Source of the DNA: Clostridiales bacterium
GTDB taxonomy: Bacteria; Bacillota; Clostridia; Lachnospirales; CAG-274
DNA length: 64,000 nucleotides
Assembly (NCBI GenBank): GCA_018371275.1
Contig: JAHALF010000004.1
Span: 62,001 to 126,000 of the forward strand
Direction: 5' to 3'
Part shown: positions 24,689 to 34,041 of the stretch, piece by piece
Layout: every line of letters begins with the position of its first letter
Position numbering within the stretch: the stretch's first letter is position 1
Program-made: the position numbers and the translations under genes
The notes under the pieces: generated by a model
Told to the model about the DNA's origin: nothing
Seen by the model: only the letters and a program-made list of their open reading frames with translations
The model's database searches: none

Positions 24689-25954
24689 ATGTATAATTTA
24701 ATTTATCCAATATTAAATATTTTTGAATTTACTTTTATATATAAATTAGTGGTATTATTTGTAAATAAGCCAGCTAAAAATAGAAAAATAGAAATAATAA
24801 GTTTTATACTATTTTATATAGAAAATTCTTTAAATTATATATTTATAAATATACCATTTTTTACACTTATTTCCACTGTATTACTTTTATTTTTGTTTAC
24901 ATATAATTATAATATTAGTATGACATTAAGATATTCTTGTACAGTATTTATAACTTGTATTATAGTATTAGCAGAATTTATATCATATAAAGTATATTCA
25001 ACAGATCTTGGAGGTGCATTAAAAAAGAATAATCACATAAGCATAAAAGAAATATTAATATATTTATTAATATTATTATGTATATATTATATAATTAAAT
25101 TTATTACTTGTATAAAAAGCAAAATAGCTATAAATTTATATATTATTTTAATATCTACACTTTGTATAATATTTAGTATTTTAATTTCAATTGAGGATAA
25201 AATAAGTGGTTCTAATATAGCTTTTTCTGCAATAATTATGTTATGTATTGTAGCTGTTTCTATTTATGTATATGTTAGACTTATAGAATATCATAATGAG
25301 AATTTTAAAATTGGTATTATAGAAAAACAAAATAAATATTATAAACAACAATTACTTACTATTAATAGGTTAAGTAAGACTTCTAAATCTGTAAAACACG
25401 ACTATAAAAATCATATGAGTGTTATAAAGTCATTATTAGATAATGAAAATTTTGATGAATTAAAAAAATATGTAAATAATATATGCAACAAAATAAGTGA
25501 AATAGAAAAGATAAATTATACTGAAAATATAGTTATAAATAGTATATTAAGTTTTAAAATAGATGAAATAAAAGAAAGTTGTATAAAATTTGATTTTAAT
25601 ATAAAAATACCTAAAGACTTAAATATAAATTCTGTAGATATTACAATAGTATTAAGCAATTTATTAGACAATGCAATAGAAGCTTGTAAAAGAGATTCAA
25701 AAACTCTAAATAAATATATAAATTTAGATTTAATATTTAAAGATAACTTACTTATTTTAAAATGTAAAAATAGCTTTGATGGACTTATAAATGAAAAAGG
25801 CAGAAATATTATAACTAGAAAAGATAATAAAGTAGATTGTGGAATAGGTATATTTAATATAGAAAATGTTGTAAAAAAATATAATGGATTGATGGAAATA
25901 TTATATGATGAAAATAATTTTAACGTAGATATATCTTTGATTATGCCTAATTAA
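24689..25954 (+). CDS. GHKL-domain sensor histidine kinase (AgrC-like)
   Basis: The 421-residue protein has about six membrane helices in residues 1-200, a coiled linker, a phospho-acceptor region around VKHDYKNHM (about 233-241, His) and a HATPase_c domain with the N box LSNLLDNAIEACKRDS (about 326-341) and a G box at CGIGIFNI (about 391). This architecture is typical of peptide-sensing AgrC kinases. No agrB- or agrD-like gene or precursor peptide is visible beside it, so the signal is unknown. Confidence 0.9.
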   Translation: MYNLIYPILNIFEFTFIYKLVVLFVNKPAKNRKIEIISFILFYIENSLNYIFINIPFFTLISTVLLLFLFTYNYNISMTLRYSCTVFITCIIVLAEFISYKVYSTDLGGALKKNNHISIKEILIYLLILLCIYYIIKFITCIKSKIAINLYIILISTLCIIFSILISIEDKISGSNIAFSAIIMLCIVAVSIYVYVRLIEYHNENFKIGIIEKQNKYYKQQLLTINRLSKTSKSVKHDYKNHMSVIKSLLDNENFDELKKYVNNICNKISEIEKINYTENIVINSILSFKIDEIKESCIKFDFNIKIPKDLNINSVDITIVLSNLLDNAIEACKRDSKTLNKYINLDLIFKDNLLILKCKNSFDGLINEKGRNIITRKDNKVDCGIGIFNIENVVKKYNGLMEILYDENNFNVDISLIMPN

Positions 25955-25955
25955 T

Positions 25956-25979
25956 AAAGCCCAATATATATTGGGCTTT
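25956..25979 (+). terminator. Terminator after the GHKL kinase
   Basis: A 24-base perfect palindrome forms a hairpin with a GGGC core and runs into TTTTTG. It starts one base after the kinase stop codon. Confidence 0.88.
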
Positions 25980-26095
25980 TTGTATTATAAATAAATTATT
26001 TATTTCAAATGAAACTTTAACTATTAATGGCATAATATTTTTATATTAGTTATATATTTATAATATGTAAATCTATATAAAACTTTATTTAATAC

Positions 26096-26395
26096 TTATA
26101 ATATATTTTTAGAAAAAATTTTATTGTATAATATGAAAATTATAAATATGTGTATTATAGCAGATATTAAATTGATAAAATAAAATTTACATTTTTTTGT
26201 TTTATGATTGAATATTTTCATTGAAAAGAACCCACCTAAGAAACCACCAAAAATAAAAAAGGTTAATAAAGTAGATTCTTTTATACGCCATTTATGTTTA
26301 ATAGCTTTTATTTTATCAATTCTAATAAGATTAAACGATATAAAATTTATAATTATATAATATATAAAAATTATTGTTTCATAATTTCTCTCCAA
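26096..26395 (-). CDS. DUF1294 family membrane protein
   Basis: The 99-residue protein has three to four hydrophobic stretches and the DUF1294 hallmarks: a D-K-x-x-A segment near residue 27, the WRI.E segment near 36 and the FGGFLGGFFSM glycine motif near 49. The function of the family is unknown. There is no in-frame ATG; TTG 26395 has an AGGTGA site at suitable spacing inside the end of mgsA, so the genes overlap by 25 bases and are probably translationally coupled. Confidence 0.8.
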   Translation of the reverse strand: MERNYETIIFIYYIIINFISFNLIRIDKIKAIKHKWRIKESTLLTFFIFGGFLGGFFSMKIFNHKTKKCKFYFINLISAIIHIFIIFILYNKIFSKNIL

Positions 26396-26769
26396 TCTAA
26401 ATCACCTCTGTCAAGAGTTAAAAGAAGAGCTTCTGCAGTAGCTAAATTACTTGCTAAAGGAATATTGTGTGTATCACATAGTCTCATTATACTATTAATA
26501 TCATCCTCATAATCTTTAGCATAAGAAGGATCTCTTAAAAATATAAGTAAATCTATATCATTATTTATAATCTGAGAGCCAAGCTGCTGTTCTCCACCTA
26601 AATGACCTGCTAAGTATTTATTTACTGTTAGATTAGCAGTTTCCTCTACTAATGCCCCCGTAGATCCAGTAGCAAATAGAGTATGTTTATTTAAAATATA
26701 CCTATAGGCAATACATAAATTTTCCATAAGAATTTTTTTATTGTCATGTGCAACTAATGCAATATTCAT
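26371..26769 (-). CDS. mgsA: Methylglyoxal synthase-like protein, altered active site
   Basis: Methylglyoxal synthase turns dihydroxyacetone phosphate into methylglyoxal and phosphate. The 132-residue protein keeps the fold and the ALVAHD segment (His8), the FATGSTG phosphate loop near residue 32, and Asp80 and Asp90. Two residues matched to the E. coli catalytic set differ: the Asp71 equivalent is Glu60 (GGEQQ), and the His98 equivalent is Tyr87. Activity is therefore uncertain. Finding it downstream of rodA is common in Clostridia. Neighbouring genes are rodA upstream and DUF1294 downstream. Confidence 0.85.
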   Translation of the reverse strand: MNIALVAHDNKKILMENLCIAYRYILNKHTLFATGSTGALVEETANLTVNKYLAGHLGGEQQLGSQIINNDIDLLIFLRDPSYAKDYEDDINSIMRLCDTHNIPLASNLATAEALLLTLDRGDLDWREIMKQ

Positions 26770-26844
26770 AATATTTCACCCCTTAAAATTAATGTCTATT
26801 TATATTATAACATAAAAACTACCAAAAAATAAATAAAAAATTGC

Positions 26845-27999
26845 TTATCTTTCAAATAAATTTTTTGGTTTAGTCATAGCAACATTTAGTACTAACCCTA
26901 TACAAGACATATTAACAAGCATAGAGCTACCACCAGCACTTAAAAATGGAAATGGCATACCAGTATTTGGTAGTAAGCTAGTTGCAACACCAATATTTAT
27001 AAAAATTTGAAAAGATAGCATACCAACAACACCAACAACAATAAGAGTACCAAGCATATCTATAGACTTACTTGCTATTATAAGACATTTGCCAACTATT
27101 AATAATGCCAAAAATATGACTATGCAACAACCAATAAATCCAAATTCTTCACCAATAACAGCAAATATAAAATCATTATGAGAATAGGGGATATAATTTA
27201 ATTGGTTCATACTCCCATTAAATAGTCCTTTACCCATAAGCTGACCAGAACCAATAGCCCAAGCAGAATTTTTTGTTTGATATAAGGAGCTATCAGTTGT
27301 GTTCAAATCAAATGATACAATAGATATTATTCTATCTAATTGATAATCTTTTAAAATTTTACTTAATATAAAATATTTACCACTTAAAATATCTATTGCT
27401 AAAATTAAAATAATTGGAACAAAAATAATTAAAATAATTTTAATGTATTTAAAATCCAATTTACCAGCAAAAATTTGAAAAATTAAAATTGCCAAAATAA
27501 CTAATGAAGCTGATAATGATGGTTGAGCATTTATTAAAAGTATTGGTATAAATGTTAATAAGCCTAACATAAATAATGTTTTAAATTCATTTATAGTTTC
27601 TTTGTTTTTATCTATAAATGTAGCTATAAAAATAATCATAAAAATTTTACAAAATTCAGAAGGTTGAATACCAAAAATCCAACGTTTAACATTATTAATA
27701 GTTTTGCCTAAAGGAGATAATACAAGTAGTAATAATAATAAATTAATAATATATATTGGTATATAAAATTTTGAAATAAATCTATAATCTATAAGCGCAG
27801 CTAAAAGCATGCCAATTATACTAATTAAAAACCATATAATTTGGTTCATAAATTCAGAACTTAAAAACTCTTGATTAAATCCTATTTCTAATGTATTAAT
27901 TTTATTTGCACTTCCTATAGCTATTATGCCAATAATAACCATACAAAAAACCATTAATACTAATAGATAATCAAAATAAAGAAGTTTTTTCTTTATCAT
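26845..27999 (-). CDS. rodA: Rod-shape SEDS glycosyltransferase RodA
   Basis: RodA polymerises lipid II into glycan strands for side-wall growth, paired with PBP2. The 384-residue protein has about ten membrane helices, the KRWIFG...QPSEFCKI segment near 105, the catalytic Asp in SHNDFIFAVIGEE and the C-terminal GMPFPFLSAGGSS motif. The usually conserved QPDLGTA stretch reads QPSLSAS here. FtsW and SpoVE are relatives; linkage to mreBCD and mrdA favours RodA. A terminator separates it from minE. Confidence 0.9.
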   Translation of the reverse strand: MIKKKLLYFDYLLVLMVFCMVIIGIIAIGSANKINTLEIGFNQEFLSSEFMNQIIWFLISIIGMLLAALIDYRFISKFYIPIYIINLLLLLLVLSPLGKTINNVKRWIFGIQPSEFCKIFMIIFIATFIDKNKETINEFKTLFMLGLLTFIPILLINAQPSLSASLVILAILIFQIFAGKLDFKYIKIILIIFVPIILILAIDILSGKYFILSKILKDYQLDRIISIVSFDLNTTDSSLYQTKNSAWAIGSGQLMGKGLFNGSMNQLNYIPYSHNDFIFAVIGEEFGFIGCCIVIFLALLIVGKCLIIASKSIDMLGTLIVVGVVGMLSFQIFINIGVATSLLPNTGMPFPFLSAGGSSMLVNMSCIGLVLNVAMTKPKNLFER

Positions 28000-28036
28000 A
28001 TAAAAAACCCTTTCTCTGTGTAATTTATAAGATTTG

Positions 28037-28063
28037 AAAAAAGCAGAGAATGCTCCGCTTTTT
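28037..28063 (-). terminator. Terminator after minE
   Basis: On the minus strand an 11-bp stem with one G-U pair ends in a run of six T. It separates the min genes from rodA. Confidence 0.78.
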
Positions 28064-28085
28064 AATTTAGATTTAATATGTAAGA

Positions 28086-28370
28086 TTATCCTTGATTTTT
28101 ATGCATACTCTTTATAGGTATATTTGCATAAAGCATAGGAACGCTATTTTCCTTATCATCTGTTTCTGTTTTTGTTATTTGAATATCTAATTCATCTTCA
28201 TCTATTTCCATATAATTAGATATAACACGGATAATATCTGTTTTTAACATTTCTAAAACTTGAGTTGAACAATTTGCTCTATCGTGAATTAATACAAGCT
28301 TTAATCTATCTTTAGCAACATCCTTAGACGATGATTTTTTAATAAATAAATTATTAAACATATCTAGCAC
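28086..28370 (-). CDS. minE: Cell division topological specificity factor MinE
   Basis: MinE drives MinCD away from mid-cell by stimulating the MinD ATPase. The 94-residue protein shows an amphipathic N-terminus, the KDRLKLVLIHDR segment (about 20-31) that contacts MinD, and the C-terminal dimerisation strand around EDELDIQIT. The start is GTG 28370 with an AGGAGG site at 7 bases; an internal ATG at the fourth codon is too far from that site. It is downstream of minD. Confidence 0.93.
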   Translation of the reverse strand: MLDMFNNLFIKKSSSKDVAKDRLKLVLIHDRANCSTQVLEMLKTDIIRVISNYMEIDEDELDIQITKTETDDKENSVPMLYANIPIKSMHKNQG

Positions 28371-28405
28371 TATAATTCCTCCTTTGTTTTAAGTTAACTT
28401 AACAA

Positions 28406-29206
28406 CTATTGAGCTTTTTTATTAAATAGGCTTTTTAATTTATCTAGTAAAGTTTCATTAGTAGATAATTCCATAAGAGGAACATCATTACCCATTATTC
28501 TTTGTGCTATATTTCTATATGCTTGTCCAGCTTTAGAGTTGCTATCTGTAACAGCAGGTTCACCTTTATTAGCAGAAATAACAATACTTTCATCATCTGG
28601 AACTATTCCTAAAATGTCAATAGCTAATATTTCTGTTACATCTTCCATAGCCATCATATCGCCTTTTCTAACCATATCAACTCTAATACGATTTAAAATT
28701 AACATAGGGTTGTTTAATTCATTGGCTTCTAAAAGACCGATTATTCTATCTGCATCACGAACAGCAGATACCTCTGGTGTTGTAACTACAATAGATCTAT
28801 CAGCCCCAGCTATAGCGTTTTTAAAACCTTGTTCTATACCAGCAGGGCAATCTATAATTACATAATCAAATTCTTCTTTTAGTGTATCACATAGTTTTTG
28901 CATTTGCTCTGGACTAACAGCATCTTTATCTCTAGTTTGTGCAGCAGGTAATAAAAATAAATTGTCATAACGTTTATCTTTAATAAGAGCTTGTTTTAAT
29001 CTACAATTGCCCTCTATAACATCAATAAGATCATATACTATTCTATTTTCTAATCCCATTATAACATCTAAGTTACGAAGCCCAATATCTGCATCTATCA
29101 TAGCAACCTTTTTACCAGCAAGGGCAAGTCCAGTTCCTAAATTTGCAGATGTTGTTGTTTTACCAACCCCACCTTTACCAGATGTAATAACTATAACTTC
29201 ACTCAT
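28406..29206 (-). CDS. minD: Septum site-determining ATPase MinD
   Basis: MinD is a membrane-bound ATPase that recruits MinC. The 266-residue protein has the deviant Walker A motif GKGGVGKTT (residues 10-18), IDADIGLRNLD near 38, a Walker B region VIIDCPAGIE near 116, and a C-terminal amphipathic helix (LLDKLKSLFNKK) that binds the membrane. A separate 119-base gap before it may contain its own promoter. Confidence 0.97.
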   Translation of the reverse strand: MSEVIVITSGKGGVGKTTTSANLGTGLALAGKKVAMIDADIGLRNLDVIMGLENRIVYDLIDVIEGNCRLKQALIKDKRYDNLFLLPAAQTRDKDAVSPEQMQKLCDTLKEEFDYVIIDCPAGIEQGFKNAIAGADRSIVVTTPEVSAVRDADRIIGLLEANELNNPMLILNRIRVDMVRKGDMMAMEDVTEILAIDILGIVPDDESIVISANKGEPAVTDSNSKAGQAYRNIAQRIMGNDVPLMELSTNETLLDKLKSLFNKKAQ

Positions 29207-29325
29207 TAAAACTCCTCCTGAATATAAAATAAAAATATAAAATTTTTAATATATATATATATTAACAGAATCTTATAAAAATTGCACTAATTTTTTTTAG
29301 CAAATAGTAACAAATTTATACATAA

Positions 29326-29997
29326 TTATTTAATTAAATTTTCTACAAATATCTGATTATCTTTTACATAGGCATATTCTGGCATAATATCTCGTTTTAT
29401 GTCAGTAGGAAAATATGCTAAGCAATCTCCTATAATAAGTTGTGTAGGCATCATATATAATGCAGATATATAACAATTTTTATCTCCTTTGCATCCAGCA
29501 TGAACAACTCCTTTTAATTTACCTAAAACAATTACATTTCCTTCGGCTATAATTTCTCCACCAGGATTTACATCACCTATAATAACAACGCTACCAGCAA
29601 AATCTATTCTTTGCCCACTACGTAAAGAACCTTTATGAAAGTGTGTAAAATGATTTTTAGCATCTAATGAATAGTTTTGTGGTATAAAATTTTGATCTAT
29701 AGCATTGCTTGAATTTGTAGAAGATGGTAATTCATCGTCTTCTCTTTTTATATTATTTACAAAAGAAATATCTAAACCAGATTCTTTGCAAATAATTTCT
29801 AAAAGTTTATTTTCTTCATCCTCTGATAAATCTCTACCTTTAAAATTTATAGAAATGTTAGCATCTTCAAAAAAAGATTTTGCATTTTTTACTTTTTCTA
29901 AAAGAACAACCTCAATCTCTTCAAAAGGGGCATCTTTATTAAGTATAATTAATATACCATCTTGTACACCTTTAAAGATAACTATATTTTTGTTCAA
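29326..29997 (-). CDS. minC: Septum site-determining protein MinC
   Basis: MinC blocks FtsZ assembly away from mid-cell. The 223-residue protein has an N-terminal domain that acts on FtsZ (1-100) and the right-handed beta-helix C-terminal domain from about 115, with SLRSGQRIDFAGSVVIIGDVNPGGEI-type turns in which Gly recurs. The start is TTG with a GGGAGG site. It follows mrdA after 26 bases and precedes minD. Confidence 0.93.
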   Translation of the reverse strand: MNKNIVIFKGVQDGILIILNKDAPFEEIEVVLLEKVKNAKSFFEDANISINFKGRDLSEDEENKLLEIICKESGLDISFVNNIKREDDELPSSTNSSNAIDQNFIPQNYSLDAKNHFTHFHKGSLRSGQRIDFAGSVVIIGDVNPGGEIIAEGNVIVLGKLKGVVHAGCKGDKNCYISALYMMPTQLIIGDCLAYFPTDIKRDIMPEYAYVKDNQIFVENLIK

Positions 29998-30023
29998 GAT
30001 ATTTTCCTCCCTAGCAATAATAC

Positions 30024-32564
30024 TTATTTAGTAAGACTATTTGTATATTTTTTTTCCGGTTCTTTATTAATCGCTAAATATTCTTCTAATATTTTTTTTG
30101 TAATTTTTGGGGCAGGTGAGTAGCTATCATCACCATAAGGTATAAAAATAGATATAGCTATTTGAGGATCATCATATGGTGCAAAACCTATATAAACATT
30201 ATGATTGTTATATTTTTTATTTTCTTGAGCAGTTCCAGATTTTGCTGCAACTTTAACAGGAAAATCCTTAAATGCTCTAGTTAAAGTACCATTAGTTCCA
30301 GTAGTAACTCTATACATACCATTATGAATAGCTTTTAAATTTTCTGGTGATATTTCTATTTTGTGTTCTAATATAGGCTCATACTCATCTATTATACTGC
30401 CACTATTATCTGTTATTTTATTTAAAAAATGTAGAGCATATCTGTAACCACCATTAGCTAATGTTGCTGTATATTTAACCATTATAGATGCAGTATAGTT
30501 GTTATATGCTTGACCAATAGCAGTCCTTATTGTATCACCAGCTTTCCAAGATAAATCCCTTTCTTTGGCATCTGGATTTCTAGATGATTCTACATATTTT
30601 TTATATTCTGGTGAAGAAATTTTAGAAGGATATTTTTGCAAATATGAAGAGTCATATAGTTCATAAATTTCTACACCAGACCTTTGATTAAGACCGAATT
30701 CTTCCATATATTTATTTAATAACTGTATTCCCATTCTATAAGATATGTCATAATAAAAATAATTACAAGAAACTTCTAAAGATTTTTCAACATCAACATT
30801 ACCGTGACTACCATGTATCCAACATTGGGCATAAGGTTTACCAGCTTCTGTAAAAATATCTTTGTCATAAATAGTTGTTTTAGGTGTTATTATACCATTT
30901 TCTAAAGCAGCTATTGCTGTTATTGGCTTAAATGTTGAACCAGGAGCTCTAGGTTCAGTAAAGGGTCTATTATTCATAGGTGAAGTAGGATCATTATTTA
31001 GTTTTCTATAATATTCATTATTAAAATTGTTTACAAACTCATTATTATCATATGATGGATAAGATACACTAGAAAGTATAGCCCCAGTTTTTACATCTGA
31101 TACAATAACAGAAGCAGATGCTGGTGCTTGTAGCATACCTGTCATATGTGGTGTTATTTGTAGAGAATTTAATTTATCAATTAAAAATTGTAAGGGAGAT
31201 AAATTTCCAGATTTTATACGATTTACATATTTTTCATCATCTACTATAACACCCTGTTCATATAAAGATAATATAATAGTATTTTGAGATACTAGGTTAT
31301 TTTTTACTCCATCTGATAAAATTGTTTTAGCATTTTCTAAATCATTTATAGAATTATAATCTTTTGAAACAATATATTCTCTTAATTTATAAGAATAACT
31401 GCTAGGTTCAGATGATAGTACCTTTTTTATATCTAATGTATTTGCTTTTACCATAGCAGAAAATATATCTTTAGAAGATAGATTAGGACCATTAGAGTTT
31501 CTTCCTAAAAGTCTATTTACAATAACTTCACTTAATGTAGTTTCAATTGAATTAAAAATAACATTATTTAAATTTGCATCTAATGTTAAAAATACATCAT
31601 CTCCAGGTATAGGATCGATAGATAATTCTTCATTTTTTCTGATTTTTCTTCCTAGGTTGTCTACTTCATAATAGGCAGTTCCATCAACACCATTAAGAGT
31701 AGTTTCAAAAGCTTTTTCTATACCTTCTTTTCCAACTATATCATTACTATTATATTCTTTAAACCCTTTACTTTGATAGTATTCTAATTCTTCAGGGTTG
31801 ATACTTCTTATATATCCTAGTGTATGTGAAAATGAATCTCCAGCTGGATACACTCTTTTACCTTCGACATCTATATATATACTTAAAAATTCTGATGAAT
31901 TTTCTTCTATTATAGATATTGTTTTTTCACTAACATCATAGGCTAAAGTTACAGGTATAAATTTTGAAAATCTTCTTTTATAAAGTTCTGATCTAACTAA
32001 TAATATTTTTCTAGCATCTTCATCTGATAGAGTAGGGTCTACTTCAAATTTTTCTCTTAAAAAAATAAATGCTTGTTCAGCAGTTATATCCTCTATGGGT
32101 ATATTTAAAGAATTTTTTTCTAAATTCATATCATTTTTCCAAGTTTTTTCTAATGATTTACTTTCATTAAAAAGAAATGTGTATGGTTTATCTTTGGATA
32201 TAGGAAATTCATCAACTATTTGTTCATTATTTTGTTCTAATACATTTATAGTTTTTAGAATAACATCGTTTAAACTAAATCCATTTATTTTTGGATTTAT
32301 ATTTATACTAGGGTCTATATTTACAGTAAAAGAAGATTCATTTGTTGCTAGCGGACGGCCAAATTTATCATATATATTTCCTCTAGGAGCGTCTAAAGTT
32401 ATTGGTTTTGAAATACTTCCTAAAACTTGATTTTTCAAAAATTCACCTTGTACTATCTGTAGTGTATATAATTTTATTATTAGTATAAAAAACAAAATAC
32501 TAATGCCTATAAATATTACCCAAAGTCTTATGTTATTATTTTGGGGAGTTCTTAAATTTCCCAT
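30024..32564 (-). CDS. mrdA: Penicillin-binding protein 2 (MrdA), elongasome transpeptidase
   Basis: This class B penicillin-binding protein cross-links side-wall peptidoglycan with RodA. It has an N-terminal membrane helix (about 12-33), a dimerisation domain with APRGNIYDKFGRPLA, and a transpeptidase domain with STFK, SCN and KSGT motifs all intact. At 846 residues it is longer than enterobacterial PBP2; an extra helical stretch of more than 100 residues (about 335-465) precedes the transpeptidase core. Unlike FtsI it has no PASTA domain. It sits between mreD and minC. Confidence 0.95.
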   Translation of the reverse strand: MGNLRTPQNNNIRLWVIFIGISILFFILIIKLYTLQIVQGEFLKNQVLGSISKPITLDAPRGNIYDKFGRPLATNESSFTVNIDPSININPKINGFSLNDVILKTINVLEQNNEQIVDEFPISKDKPYTFLFNESKSLEKTWKNDMNLEKNSLNIPIEDITAEQAFIFLREKFEVDPTLSDEDARKILLVRSELYKRRFSKFIPVTLAYDVSEKTISIIEENSSEFLSIYIDVEGKRVYPAGDSFSHTLGYIRSINPEELEYYQSKGFKEYNSNDIVGKEGIEKAFETTLNGVDGTAYYEVDNLGRKIRKNEELSIDPIPGDDVFLTLDANLNNVIFNSIETTLSEVIVNRLLGRNSNGPNLSSKDIFSAMVKANTLDIKKVLSSEPSSYSYKLREYIVSKDYNSINDLENAKTILSDGVKNNLVSQNTIILSLYEQGVIVDDEKYVNRIKSGNLSPLQFLIDKLNSLQITPHMTGMLQAPASASVIVSDVKTGAILSSVSYPSYDNNEFVNNFNNEYYRKLNNDPTSPMNNRPFTEPRAPGSTFKPITAIAALENGIITPKTTIYDKDIFTEAGKPYAQCWIHGSHGNVDVEKSLEVSCNYFYYDISYRMGIQLLNKYMEEFGLNQRSGVEIYELYDSSYLQKYPSKISSPEYKKYVESSRNPDAKERDLSWKAGDTIRTAIGQAYNNYTASIMVKYTATLANGGYRYALHFLNKITDNSGSIIDEYEPILEHKIEISPENLKAIHNGMYRVTTGTNGTLTRAFKDFPVKVAAKSGTAQENKKYNNHNVYIGFAPYDDPQIAISIFIPYGDDSYSPAPKITKKILEEYLAINKEPEKKYTNSLTK

Positions 32565-32589
32565 ATTTCACCTCCTAAAGTTTTAGGAA

Positions 32590-33108
32590 TTATTGTTTAA
32601 ATAAATTTTTCTTTTTACGATCAAATTTTTCTAATTTTATATTTATTATAAAAAGAATCTTATAAATAAAAACTGATATAATAGATGTATATAAAGCTTC
32701 AGGTATAATTATAGATTTTAAAAATGGTAATATGTTAGGATAACCTCTTAAAAATCCATTAAAAAAGAAAAAGAAAAATCCATAAATCATAGTAAATATA
32801 AAGGTTAAAAAGAATGAAATCATAATACTATCTTTATAAAATTCATTAAATATCTTTCCACATAAAAATCCAATTATAAGATATATAAAAGCATTTAACC
32901 CTAAAAATTGTCCAAAAAATGAGTCTATCAAAAGCCCAGAAAAAAATCCTATAAGCCCACCTTCTATTTCTCCACGCATAAACGAAAATGATACTACTAA
33001 TATAATTATTGTATTAGGTTTAATTCCTATAATTTCTATATAACTAAATACAGTAGTTTGTAGAATAAAATTTATTAAGATTAGAGCTACATAAATTATA
33101 TAACGCAA
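32590..33108 (-). CDS. mreD: Rod shape-determining protein MreD
   Basis: MreD is an integral membrane partner of MreC in the elongasome. The 172-residue protein has five to six membrane helices, a GGLIGFFSGLLIDSFFG motif near residue 50 that is typical of the family, and a basic C-terminus. The start is TTG with a GGAGGG site. The position between mreC and mrdA supports the call. Confidence 0.92.
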   Translation of the reverse strand: MRYIIYVALILINFILQTTVFSYIEIIGIKPNTIIILVVSFSFMRGEIEGGLIGFFSGLLIDSFFGQFLGLNAFIYLIIGFLCGKIFNEFYKDSIMISFFLTFIFTMIYGFFFFFFNGFLRGYPNILPFLKSIIIPEALYTSIISVFIYKILFIINIKLEKFDRKKKNLFKQ

Positions 33109-33203
33109 TTACAACCCTCCAAAAATAAAATATATGTGCATATTTAGGTAGTTTTATACATTTTATATGTAATACTAACCTTAAAACTTGATAAAGATAA
33201 TAT

Positions 33204-34028
33204 TTATTTATTACCCTTATCAATAACTAAAACTTTTTCAAGGTGCTTAAAATCTACAGCAGGTTTTATTATGGCAGTTTTGGATAATTTATTATTATTG
33301 TCTAAATGTACTTCTGTTACAGAACCAATAGTTATACCAGCTGGGTATATATTACTTAAGTGAGATGTAACTATTTCATCCCCTTCTTTTATTTCAGCAT
33401 CTTTATCTATATATTCCATTTTTAACATACCTTTGTTTACTATATCACCTTTTACAAAACCTTCATCATCTGTTCTCAATGTTTTAGATGTAACAGAATA
33501 AGTACCATTTATAATAGAACTAACTTTAGCATAATTTGTACCAACTTCTTCTACTTTACCTACAAGTCCACCAAAAGCCAAAACAACCATATTTTTTTCT
33601 ATTCCATCATTAGATCCTTTATCTATTGTAAAAGTTTCATACCAATTTCCGGGATCTTTAGCTATAATATTGCTAGTTATTGTAGAATATTGACCATACC
33701 TAGAAGATGCATCTAAAAGTTCAGATAACTTTTCGTTTTCTCTTTCTAGCTGTTTTAATCTATTTATCTCTTGATTTTTTAGTTCAAGCTCAAGTTTTAA
33801 CTCTTCATTTTCAGCTTCTAATTCACTTATATTAGAAAGAACACTTATTTTTTTCCCAATCCAATTATTAGATGATGTTATTATATTTTGAATTGGAGTT
33901 ATTATAAATCCAAAGCTACGCTCAAATAGGGTAGGGTTTATTCTATTGAAAGAAGTTAATGCTAAAAATATACATAGTACTGTAAAAAAGCCTATAAATA
34001 ATTTTTTGTTTTTAACAATAATTTTCAA
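33204..34028 (-). CDS. mreC: Rod shape-determining protein MreC
   Basis: MreC is a bitopic scaffold linking MreB to PBP2. The 274-residue protein has a short cytoplasmic tail, a membrane helix at about 10-28, a coiled coil at about 65-105 and a beta-barrel domain with the VLAFGGLVGKV stretch near 150. The start is TTG with an AAGGAG site. It lies 13 bases after mreB. Confidence 0.95.
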   Translation of the reverse strand: MKIIVKNKKLFIGFFTVLCIFLALTSFNRINPTLFERSFGFIITPIQNIITSSNNWIGKKISVLSNISELEAENEELKLELELKNQEINRLKQLERENEKLSELLDASSRYGQYSTITSNIIAKDPGNWYETFTIDKGSNDGIEKNMVVLAFGGLVGKVEEVGTNYAKVSSIINGTYSVTSKTLRTDDEGFVKGDIVNKGMLKMEYIDKDAEIKEGDEIVTSHLSNIYPAGITIGSVTEVHLDNNNKLSKTAIIKPAVDFKHLEKVLVIDKGNK

Positions 34029-34041
34029 TATAAAACGCTCC

